Part shown: piece after piece, positions 27,366 through 39,501 of the stretch
Position numbering within the stretch: position 1 is the stretch's first letter
Layout: the number at the start of each line of letters is the position of its first letter
NCBI RefSeq assembly: GCF_040581485.1
Contig: NC_090132.1
Location: 21,420,911-21,484,910 of the forward strand
DNA length: 64,000 nt
Source of the DNA: Linepithema humile
Lineage: Eukaryota > Arthropoda > Insecta > Hymenoptera > Formicidae
Direction of reading: 5' to 3'
Position numbers and translations under genes: made by a program
Notes under the pieces: model-generated
The model's input: the letters and a program-made list of their open reading frames with translations, nothing else
What the model was told of the DNA's origin: nothing
Database searches by the model: none

Positions 27366-30300
27366 GGTACGACAGCAAGAAGATTGCGTTTTATCTTAGC
27401 TTCCCATCTCGAACGATTATTGGTGCAAAATCAGAATTTTGCACGATTCCTTCGAGAAGCAATTTTAGCTTCTAGCAATTATCTTTTTATCACTTCATTA
27501 AAAAGAATAATCAATAGAACTTTGTAAAAAGAAAATATGATTTCACAACATAAATAGATGACACATCAACTACATTATAGCAATTTTGTATATTGAAGGA
27601 TAAAATTATTCAACTTTGTTTATCAATGTAACTATTCCGGTAGAATGATTATATTGAGTTTTGATTATATGATTATATTAAGTTTTTTTACCAACATGAT
27701 TTAAATCTGCAGAATTCTTAGTGATTTTATTACGAAACCTCGATCGATGGACAAATTAGCGTTACAAATGGATTTTCGACATACTTCGAAACAGACGGGA
27801 TAAACTTATGATAAAAAGAAATGTTAATTTTCTATAAAAACATGTAGGCGAAACAACCATAAATGGCAGTGAACGAAGCTACCTCCTTCTCTTTATACAT
27901 CATCGATCAAACTAAACAGACCCCTATCTTTCCGTTCCTTCGTTCGGCGCGGTCTTATCTGATGCAATAAAGATGCCCTTTGCACGCGTCTGATAACGGT
28001 CACTAAATCGCGCTGCGACTAAGTGCCCGATCGTGACTAGAAAGACGCGCGTGAGGGTGAATTTTCTAGGCACCTTCATTTTTATTCGGCCTCTCTCGCC
28101 CTTCAACGGTGGCTCGCCGCTATGGTGTTCGTGTATCTAAACGCGGAAGATGCGACCGATAGAAGCGCGAGAAGCATACATCCAAGGCGAATTTGCATTT
28201 TAAGTAAAGCTGAGAAATTTCGTCAAAACTTCCCCGACGCGTTGCATGCGAGATAACGATGTTTCGTGTTAGTGGTTAAAGTTGACTCGCTAGATTTTCA
28301 TCAAATTTTTCAAGAATCTTAGAAATAATGGATGGCAAAAAAATTGTTAGCCACCTAAAATTAATATATAATGTTTTTTATTCAAGTGAGCTTTTTATTC
28401 ATCTTATTTTTTCTCTAACAGTATTCAAAAGAGTGATATCAAGCTTTGCAAGAAAGATATTAATACTTATCAATATTCAACATAAGAGAGAAGATATTTG
28501 TGGCAATGTATACTTTTAATATAATGCGATATTTTATATCTTTTAATATTTTCTTGTTGGATGTCTTCATAAATTTCCACCTCTCGAACTATTTCGCTAC
28601 AACACGCTGTATAAAAGTATTTACTGGAAATAGCTCGTGCCGTTACGCCGGAGTATCATTCTCGCGAACAATAAAGATGAACGTATTTCGGGGAAATGTC
28701 TTATTACTCAGCATTTTCGCGTTCCCAAAGGGAGACGTAGTGTCGTTCTGGCGGTAAACGCTAAATCTCACGGCAACTGGATTTGAGGCGCTTCGGGGTG
28801 CCTTGGCAGACTCGGGCGGTTCACTCGGGAAATATGTGGCATGACACGTGGGTGGATATGATGCAAACCACACATTCCACCATGGTACGTGAGGGATCTC
28901 CGTTCGAAAAATATTTGCGACGGGAATATCAGCGTCGCGAATATCGGGCATGCATTCTGCCCGAACATTGCGGCATATTCTTTCACTGAAAAAAATTTTA
29001 ATTAATTTTCTCTGCCCCCTTTCCCCTCTGGTTATTTCATTTGCATCGAATAGTTTGCTATTAAAAAATTCCCAAACGAAGGAAAAGGTCTGCCCTTTTC
29101 CCTTTTTTTTTTAGTTAATGTCCTCTTTATAAAGCGGAATCATGATATTTGTCTATCGAGAAAAAGAGCGAGAAGTCTTTCATCAAAGACGAAGGCTGTA
29201 GATTTATACGGGACGTAGGCGGTGTGAGTTGCGTGGGGCTCGTTTAATGCGTATTTGCGTGGGATTTCATCGCGGAATATTGATTCGCGGAACTTGACAT
29301 TACAAGTAGATCGTAACCCTCGTCTATACTTGTAATTACATTAAATCAAGGGTTCGTGCCGAGATCAGCACATTAATCCGTTACGATAACCTGACGTCAT
29401 AGCTTTGATTATTACGACGGTATATAAGAGTGAAAAATCTTTAGAGGATAAAGAAAAAGAATTGCTTTTATTTTAAAAGAAATAATTTCGCAACTTTTTA
29501 GCTTAGTTTTGAGCAACTATGATAATGTAAAAATATATAAACACATGAATTTTTATGCCGAAATCACCGAATTCTGTAGCATTTATGTGGTGTATTTCGC
29601 GATGGTTCATATACTTCGTCATTCTTGCGAATAAATCACTGCTCTCGAATGTGGAATATAGGCGAAATAAGTTGCAAATTATGGCCTGATATTTGCCACG
29701 CCGGTTGAAACAACTCGGAGCGTAACCGCGGGCATTGGAAGCGCGAGAAAGTTACAGAGAAGATGAATATACGGAAGAAATAAGAATTGCAAAGGCAGAG
29801 AGCGAGATCGGATTGTAAATTTACTGCGAAAAGCGGCAGATAACGGCGGCCAAGACCGTCTTGCGGGAATTCGAAAGTTTGCTAGCGTAGTAGTGGTTAC
29901 AAGTTGTGCACGGACTATATTCCTCGATCAATATGATGCTGAACAATACGCTCATATATCTCCGCGAATGTACGATCTTCCCTCTAGAATTGAAACATCG
30001 ACTGAAACAATGTTGCAAGAGTAATTTTGCGAACTTATGGATTTCGCAGAAGATAGCGTGGGATTTTATTGATCACCTATGTGATCGATCCTCTAGTAAT
30101 TAATAATGACAAATTCATACGTGTGTGTGTTATTTCATTTGTCTCGAATTTGTGATTATATATAAACTTTGTATTATCGGCTACTGAGAATCATTTTCGT
30201 ACGACAAAAAATATATCATAATTTCTCTCTTTTGCTGATTGCCACAAATTTCCAATATAACATATTCACGATTTGTTCTAGATTCGAAATAAAACTTCGA

Positions 30301-30376
30301 TCTTCTAGCGCATTAAGAAGTAACAGGTCTCTGAACTCGGAGAATTCTTAACACACAAATAACTTTTTGATTTCAG
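27366..30376. other. Gene-free stretch upstream of first in-window Syx1A exon
   Basis: This is AT-rich intronic sequence with a CpG-rich block at 28.6-28.95 kb. No supported exon was found. A minus-strand frame with a signal-like start (27924-28076) is discussed as a finding. Confidence 0.5.
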
Positions 30377-30451
30377 AGGTGAAACTGGAACTCGAAGACC
30401 TGATGTCCGACATCAAGAAAACTGCTAACAAAGTGAGGGCTAAGTTAAAGG
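30377..30451 (+). CDS. Syx1A: Syx1A exon: Hb helix of Habc domain
   Basis: This 75-nt exon lies between the acceptor tttcag and the donor GTAAGT. It starts with the last two bases of a split codon, reads 24 residues beginning VKLELEDLMSDIKKTANK, and ends with the first G of a Val codon. It encodes the start of helix Hb in the autoinhibitory Habc domain that binds Unc18/Rop. The upstream partner exon must end with one base of a codon (xAG, probably Lys or Glu). No such exon was seen in the 30 kb to the left. Confidence 0.95.
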
Positions 30452-33400
30452 GTAAGTTTCTCTTGAATTTTCGGATTTGTTCCTACCGTGAGATGACAAT
30501 TAAATCGACTGAGTTCTCGCGACTGTCGAAACGTGTACGTTCCGCACTGCGACATCCGAACTTTGTTTCTTGCGTTTAGTGATAGAGCAGAACATCGAGC
30601 AGGAGGAGCACACGAACAAATCGTCGGCGGATCTGAGGATACGCAAGACTCAACACTCGACGTTGTCCAGGAAGTTCGTCGAAGTGATGACGGAATACAA
30701 TCGGACACAGACCGATTACAGGGAGCGGTGTAAGGGGAGAATACAACGACAGCTCGAAATCAGTGAGTATATGTATATATACCGCGATTGGCCGTATTCA
30801 GCCTGAATGCCTATTCGAGCAGAACGGCTCTTTCCAATCTGTCGTCGCATCGAGTCCGCTCTCGGAATACACGCTCATCAACCTAATGCTCGCGTGCCTT
30901 TCCATTTAAAAAAAAATCGAGAGAAACCGTCGAACTATTTCTGCCAGCAAATTATAATAATAATCGTAGCGATGAAACCAAGCAATTTTAGAATATCAAT
31001 ATTTATGATTTACGAGTTTCTTTTAAATTTTGCTGAAATATTTTTGTAATAATTACATTGCAAAATTGTAGATTTATCAGTTTATCGCGTTCATAATTCC
31101 TCTCGTTTATATCGCTACGAAACAAATACAATAATCATGATGAGATATAACACACACAAGATAAATAGTAATTATGATGATGAGATCAGCATTTATGCGA
31201 TGTCGATATTTACAATCCGAGCGATCGCTTTGTTCGACAAATAATAATGTGCACAACACAATAGCTCGATAGAAAATTCATCGTGTTTGCATTTGCGGCG
31301 ATTGCATCTGTTTGCGAGACAAAGAAATCCTTCTGTTTTCAGCGGGGAGAACGACCACTAATGAGGAGCTCGAGGAGATGCTGGAGCAAGGAAATCCAGC
31401 CGTCTTCACGCAAGGGGTACATCTTTAATGATCTTTCTGTTTACGTGCACTTTGTAGCTTCGTGAGAAACGTTAATAAGCGCCCGCTGCCTTTCCCACTC
31501 ACCTAATTAATCTTGTCACTTATCGCAGATCATCATGGAAACGCAACAAGCAAAACAGACCCTTGCGGACATCGAGGCGCGTCACGCTGACATCATTAAA
31601 CTCGAAAACTCCATCAGGGAGCTACACGACATGTTTATGGACATGGCTATGTTGGTGGAGAGTCAGGTAAGATCGAACAGCTTCATGCAAATTTGCCCCG
31701 GAAACGGTTTGCTAGTTTAAGCAAACAATTATTACGCCATTCTTCTTTTCCCGGTGAATCGCGAAAGTTTCTTTTTACGGAATATAACGAATGTAATGTT
31801 GCAAAAAACATTTTTCTTTTCACCGTTATATCGATAAAATATTTCTTTATTTGAAATATATATATAGATATTTTGTTGCAAATTAAACTCAGCGGCAAAT
31901 TACGTGTATATCATAAATACATCAAAGATATTCGTCATTATGGATATTGATATATGATTACATCGCGTATATAAGCGATGAAAGGATAATCACAATAGTA
32001 ATTAAACGTGTAACTTACTGGAAGAGTCAGATAAACTCGTATTAAGTTACAAATCGTTTCAGCAAATATGAACATAATCTCTTCCAGTTCACAAATCAAT
32101 TAATAAATATTTTCGTAGGTAATGTTGCAATACGCGCGAATTAATTGATATATGTATTTGAGGAAGCATTGAAGACAAATTTAATTTTTTCTGAAACTAA
32201 ATAGAAATTAATTAATTACATTTCAGTCTTATCTTTTACAAAATAACAAAATATTGTTTGCAGATTATTTTTTATAATATTATATTTCATGTTACTTTGA
32301 GATTTCTTTTAAATCTGATAATTATATTTATCTTTTTATACAATTTAAGAGAAAATATTTAATGCAAATTTAAATTCAATTTTGAAACGTTAAAGCAAGA
32401 AGTGATTATGAAAAACAATTTTGGTTTGGTTGCTTTTTCAAATGCATATTTCAATTTTATCTGTCCCAAATTATTAATTTGATTAATGAATAAGATGTTT
32501 TATTGCAAGATGCTTGAGCGGCATCTTTTTTTTTTGTAATTGGCTGACATAACCATTTTTGAATCTTGCGTTACACAAGTCTAATTGACATGATAATTCA
32601 AATAATATTTCCGTCTCGATTGCATAATTTTTTTATCAGTTGTTCGCGATTATTTTTATGCAACGATGATCAATAGGTCATTGGAAGCGTAGCGCGACGC
32701 AGTGTAACATTCTTCTTCTCTTCGACAATATTTCTTAGCAAGCCCCATAATTTAACGTATTTATTGCCTGCTAATTAAAGGGAAATTTCTTTATTGTACT
32801 AAAATCTCAAATTTATTTATAAATATAATTAAGTGTGTAATTATCACGTTCTTCTCTTTAATGCTACTAAAAATTTATTCAATTATTATAATTTATTCAA
32901 AACGTTTTTCGTTTTTATGAGAAACCTGAGATTTTAGTCCATTACGCTTTTTCTTTGCATGATAGTAATAATTAAATAATAATATATACAATAACAATAA
33001 TAATATAATTAATCTTTTTACGTAATGGTACGTTTATTCAAAGATCTTTTCTTATGTATTGAGGGGCAAAGTAATGACCGCAATTATTAACTAAACTTAT
33101 AACAACTTTTTGACACTATTGATAGCGTCAAATTACAATTTTTGATAATTTAAAAAAAAAATTGTTAATGATTGCACTATCATTATCGTATTTCATAAAT
33201 TGCAATTATCAACGCCGACGTTTGGCGTGATGAATTCTTGGCGGTCATTACTTTTTTGTTTATCAAAGCCGGTGTGCGAACTGCTGCACGATAACAATAA
33301 TGAAAATCAGCGAGCAGTTTAATCACACTGGCTTGCCTTACTCTCTCGAGAACTAACACTCTTTCTTCGCCTGTGTTACGCTGTGTGGATTCGCGCCGCG

Positions 33401-36400
33401 CCTCCTACCTACATTAGGGCGAGATGATAGATCGCATAGAGTACCACGTGGAACACGCGGTGGATTACGTGCAGACGGCCACGCAGGACACCAAAAAAGC
33501 ACTCAAGTATCAAAGCAAAGCCCGACGGGTGAGTCCTACCCAGATGTCACGCGCCGAAACCATTGGCATTTCGTTCGCGTCTAATTGGTCACTCTTTTTT
33601 TTTTCTTCCTATATTCCGATCCGTCTTCCCCCCCTCCTCGACCCGTTGTTAATATTGCCTAAACCCCCTTTGATTTTTACCTCTTACCCCCCTTCCATCA
33701 ACCCTGCTCTATTTATGTTACTCGCTACTCAATTATTACGCTTCTGTTGATATATCCTCGCTGTAATCTGTACTAATTGGTGTACACCTACACCTACCTC
33801 TGCGACGCGTAAACAACTAACGACGACGCTTTGTGGGTTTTTTTTATTTTTTATTTTATTTTATTTTTTTTTTTTATTGAACTGTACGCCACTTTACTTT
33901 CGCCGGTTGCTGGCATTCGCGTCGGTTCGCGGTGATCATCGTTTACAACGATATAAATGTATATATATGTAAATATATATATATATATTTATATTTTACT
34001 ACATACATATATACTGTTTGTGTGTGTGCGTGTTATTCTCTCTCTCTATACATATACCTATGTAACGCTCTCTGTCCTCTGTCGAAACATGGGTGTGCTA
34101 ATTGTGTGCCTCTGTCCATCAATTGCTCTGTCTACTATTACTATACTATTACTACTATACTACTACTCATACTACTAACCTTGCGTATTAACCTTTATAT
34201 TAATACGGATCGTGTGTGGTTGTGTATCGATGTGAAAACACGACGCGCGCACGTACGTCGCGCGACAACGACGCTGAGGGTCTACGTTTTCCCTGCGGCG
34301 GGGATGCTGCTTCTTTCTCTACTCGTCGATTATGTGTACATAAATGTAACTCTGGGTGCATCCGTCCCCGAGGTTGTCCCCTCGATGAGCGACCCGACCC
34401 GACCGTCCCCCCGTCCGTCCCGTTCCCGTCTCGAGTCCCGTTCTCCGCCCCACGTGCGGTACGGCAGGGTGAGATGATGGACCGCATTGAATACTGCGTG
34501 AATCAGACCAGCGACCACGTGGATCAGGCCCGAGGCGAGCTGATCAAAGCCGAAGAGTATCAAAGCAAGGCTCGTAAGGTAAAGAACATCAGACACCAAA
34601 CAGTCGCGCGGTCGGACTTGGGCCGAAACTGGGTGAATCTGCTACTCGTATTGGCATAATCACAGGGTTGTTGCTAAGTGCTTCTTTGAGGCGAGGCAGA
34701 TTTTGCGAGTTTCGGAACAGCCCGGTCGACATGAACGCTGCTAAATCGCGAATTGCATTCGTGGAAATTTTTCTAACGAGAGATATCCATCGATTTTATA
34801 TTAGAAGTGTTGAATTTCGAAACAATGCATTTCTTCCTGTACGTTAGCATCGCGAATTTTGAGTTTGCATTGAGTGAGATGACAATTCCACCAGAATCCA
34901 TTGAAGAATAGTCTCTCTTTCTACGAGTTGACTCAGAGGATTTATCAAACGCCTCTGAAGTATGGTACTCGTGATAAGGAACCGCTTCGCTTGGCGGCGT
35001 TCATCAAAAGACGACATCGCGAATGAATGAAACCGGGCTAGGAGCAAAAAGGAATAAGTGCCTATTAAACGGGATTCGAGAGAGATTTCTTTGAAGTTTT
35101 ATCAAGCACGACGGCGGGCTTGAAAACATTATCGCGTAGTAACATTCCTCCCTCGCATTGTTATCATTTTCTCCTCTCCGCGCGGCGCGGTCTTCGCGTA
35201 GAATTTTGACCTCTCTCGCCATTGTTGCATTTCCAATGCGGACATTTTCACTTCAGTACGCTTCAAGCGGGATTCGGTCGGTTAAAAATAGTAAAATTCT
35301 TTAGATCCAAGAATATCTGTCGGAGAAGGAAAATATAAATTTCTATAACTTACAAAGTTACGACGAACGAAAGTCTGTGAACAATTTTTCGCGAATCTTA
35401 GTATGTAAATAATATAGCTACTGAAACGATCAGTTTTAAGAGCACTCGTGAATATCTGATGATTTCAAGAACGCTCCGTTCAAGATCAATCAAGTCGCTG
35501 AAATTCCTTCTTGCTCCTCGAGCACTTTTCTTCGTCTCTGCTACTACCTGCGATCAGGTACCTCGAGTGGGATCCAATTCTTGTTTCTTGTGATTGACCT
35601 TTAATCTTGTGTCCAGTGTATAGTGTGCAATTGCACTCGTGCTAATCGTGTTACTGTTTGGTCACGTTCACAAATTATTTCGCGATCGAAGTCCATCGTG
35701 GAATCGTGGTAAAAGAGATGAAATGTAATCGATGTCGAGTAGCGTAGACTTAGTACAGCGACGAAAGAATGCGCTGTGTCTTTAGACTTGCACAGAGCGC
35801 AATGTAATGAAGTAGGGGTAACGGAGTTTTTGTAGTCGGGTAGAGCGGTTTTGGTGTTTGTGACTAATCAGTTTGTCGCACCCGCATTATTAGTGGTATG
35901 AGGAATGTGCTTGATTGTGTTTGGCAACGAGTTTATCCCTTTAGAATTTGTCGCCCGTAATACCACTTGCAACAGTAACGATTATTTTTTAACGGATTAC
36001 ATTCCGCACTTAGCGATTCAATGAAAGTTTTACTTAAATATTTGTTTATTTTAACTTTGAAAACCGCGCAGAATTTGACAATCTCTATTTCAAATTTGCA
36101 AAGTTTTATTTATTTTTATTTCTATTTACAAATATTGAGAAGTAATTTAATATTTTTTTCTATATTTCTAAAACAATTGTGTTTACTTTAATGTAATACT
36201 AAATATGACCATGCACAAATACTGGTTTTACGATGAATCCATCTCTGTGCTCTTTAAGATCGAACATTAATTAATCTTTCAGATATTTTTTTTATCGAAT
36301 TTGTTCGCGAGAATGTTTAACTTCGCGTCTCAATTAAATTACTGTTCAGTGCCACTTGCCTCTGATTCCGTTTTTATTTTATCCTTTGTAACTAATTACA

Positions 36401-39400
36401 CAACTCTCTTCTATCTCAGCATCTTCTTCTTCATTTATAAGTTATTAACACTTGTGAAATAAATAACAAGCAATACACACATTTAATAAACACATTTTCT
36501 TTTTACAAAGTAAAAATTGCACGCATCGAAAAATTAAAGTAAAATTTCTCTTTCTTTTTATTTTTTTTCTCTCGTGATTCACCGATCAAAAATGCATCAC
36601 TTGTAAAGCAACACAAGTCAGCATGAGCGAACACGTATATCACACACGCTCTTTCTCACCGCTTCTTTTCTCGCGAGCTTCGAATTTTGATTTCCGATTC
36701 ACTGCACTTATACAAGCGCCCGAGATATTTTCTTCTTATTTTACTGTTTCGCCGTCGCCGAAAATATTTTTCTCGTTCTCTTTCTCTTTTTACTTTGTCG
36801 ATTTCTCGAAGAGTACGTACGTGTCACCTTTCTGACGATTTTCTTATAAGGCACGCCGTGCAACATTTTCAATACACCTACACTCTTTTTTCTCTCTCTC
36901 TTTCTCTCTCTATGATTCTTTTGATCACTCATCAACGACATAGCACACATATGCGTACCTCACACGTCGCCCTCTCTGCTTTTCTGTCCACAGAAAATGA
37001 TCTTCATCATAATCTGCGTCGTAATATCGGTGGTCATACTAGCCGCCATAATAATAGGGTGCCTTCCTTCGAAATCCTAAACGGCCAAGGGGGTGTTTTT
37101 GAGGGGGGGAGAAGGAAGGGAACGAGGGAAAGGAATAGGCGAACGCTTGAAAATTTTCGAAGGCAAAGAAAGAAAGGGGGGAAACGAGTGCAATGCGGCA
37201 GCGAATATGTCATAATAATAATAACAATGTAATAATAATAATAATAACAATAATGCAGAAACTTAGTCGCGATCAGCCCGGGACGAAATGTATGAGATCA
37301 AATGTGCAGTGTGATCAGAAGGTGCGGGGGACATGGACACGTGGAGTAATAAAGGCGGTCGCCTACGCAAGCTGTGAACGTATCTTAACAATTGCACGTG
37401 TAAACTAAGTCACATAACAAAGCAAAAGCGCAGAAAAGGGGAGATGTGCTGCAAATAATAAAACGGGTGTCCCGCGCCGATCCTCATATAACACACGTCT
37501 CTCCGTGATCTTACGCCGATAATCCTCCGACTAATCTCTATAACGAACGACTAATTAACGTAATAACATCGCACTCATCGCATCCGCTCGTTTCGTTAAC
37601 TGTAAGTACACTTCATTACATCGCTCGACATTCCTCCGGATCGCGGATATCTTGAGACAGTAATAGGAGTCCCGTCAATCGTGATCACGGGCTGCGGTCC
37701 CGCCGAGACGCGGCACAATCGCAGAATTTGCATTCCCCCGTCTTGCCGGTTTTACCTGCGCAATTGACAACACTGTGCTTGTGATTAACCTCGGAAAAAC
37801 TGTAAGACGTAGGATTTCTGGAGGAAATTCGAGGTCAGCTGTACATTGTCGGAAATCGTTCATCATTTTACGCCGACCGATGTGCATTCATCATTCTTCA
37901 TTTATTTCACAAAGTTGCGAGATATTCCTCTGACTTTCGAGACGTATGAAATTACTCGGCGAAAAATAACTCAGCAGCAATTTAGTTTGAATTTTTTTAT
38001 TTTATATCTTTAGTAATTTAATATTCGATGGTAGACCAAAATATAAATATAATAATATATAAATAGAAAATTTATATGCTATTTATCAATTACGAACATA
38101 TGAAATATCACAAGTTCACCGCAAGTTTGATCTTATAAGTAACTTGGAGATTGATTTTGCAAAAAGTAGACCTTTTTAGTAAAAATAAAATACGAGGTAG
38201 CAAAGACGTAAAACTTTTAGTGCATGAATCCTAGAATCCTAGAAATAAATGATAAAATTTTATTGCAGATTGTACTTTAACGTAATTCTACATAATCTGA
38301 TGTTTATTGCTTTAAAAAATACAGATTAAATGTTAAAAAATCAAGAGAAAACAATGTTTAATAAAATTGGTGTCAAAAGAAAGTCGATTTCAAATTGTTC
38401 GAGAAATTCAAAAAAAGATAATAGAGAGAACGAAACAATACTAACCAAATAAATAACATTTATTAATCGTCGAATTTAACGATGAAAACATGCAGAAAAT
38501 ATCAAAATATATTGAGCTGTTAATACAGATGTGAAAAGCAAATATTACTGGTTGGATCAATGCAAATATGTAAATGTTTATACAGACACTTCTAATTAAG
38601 TATTTGACAATAATGAAATGCTGAAAATCGGAACTATTGTTACATCTCGAAGGCTCATTTGAAACTCTCGCGATTTCAGTTTCATTTGGAGAATCATTGT
38701 TTTGCTTTATTTCTTTCTCTTTTCGTTTATTTTCCAAGCGATCACGAAATGATTTTGTTTTGCAGAAATTGTTCCTGATAGTGGTCTGTGTGACAATAGC
38801 GGTCATCATTCTGATTATCATTCTGGCAGTTAGTTTTAGTTAGCTTAAGTACGCGCGTGATAAACAAATAAGCACACATTCGCAGAATAAATTTAACGAT
38901 AAAAAGAAAAAAAGAAAAAGTCGAAACGGGATGCGGAAGTATATACTTTCAGTGCATTTCTCGTTCTTATCACGTCCTTCCGTTTTGAGGGACGACGAGC
39001 AAGGATCGTAATGGAAAATCAGCGCTAATCACGTCGATCTTTCCTGGAGAGTTCGGATAATACAATGCACGTCGCGGATTTTCCAGCTCTCGAGATGTCC
39101 TGCAGAAAGTCGTTACATTTATTGATTCTTAATAAATTTTATGCGTTTGTAAATTTATTATTATAACATTATCGATTGCGATCTCGCGCGGCGTGTCGTA
39201 TCGTTATAGTCACAGATAACTAATCGTTTACTAAACACGGTAATTAGGATCCATTCTGCGGATGTAACTTCCTGGAGAACTACGTCCCGTAGACATGTGA
39301 TTGTGAATGTCGGTGGAACGCTGGTAGAAATCAGGAACGGTGATGACACGAGCGCTTGAAGGCTCAATTATACAAAGTTGAGGAACGATCGCTTTGTCGA

Positions 39401-39470
39401 AGAGACTCACGGAGTTCTTTCTACTGCGCTTCGATACGTCGGAAAGTACGCGATATTGATTTTTATTCGG

Positions 39471-39501
<31 letters not shown>

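Noticed and set aside
28783..28880. A short frame ending in ATG|GTACGTGAG, a strong donor
   Set aside because: The upstream acceptor has a poor pyrimidine tract and no family is recognised.
1..30376. The missing syntaxin 1A N-terminal exons (FMDEFF..EEI and HSAIL motifs)
   Set aside because: I looked for these motifs by eye and did not find them. They are probably upstream of the window, though a missed short exon is possible.
33932..34477. A 181-codon frame between the alternative syntaxin exons
   Set aside because: It translates TA, TG and CT microsatellites into Tyr/Ile/Leu runs and overlaps the start of true exon b in another frame.
36687..37232. A 181-codon frame overlapping tail A
   Set aside because: It is a low-complexity Ser/Leu/Arg frame from CT-rich sequence. 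Tail A in another frame explains the real coding signal.
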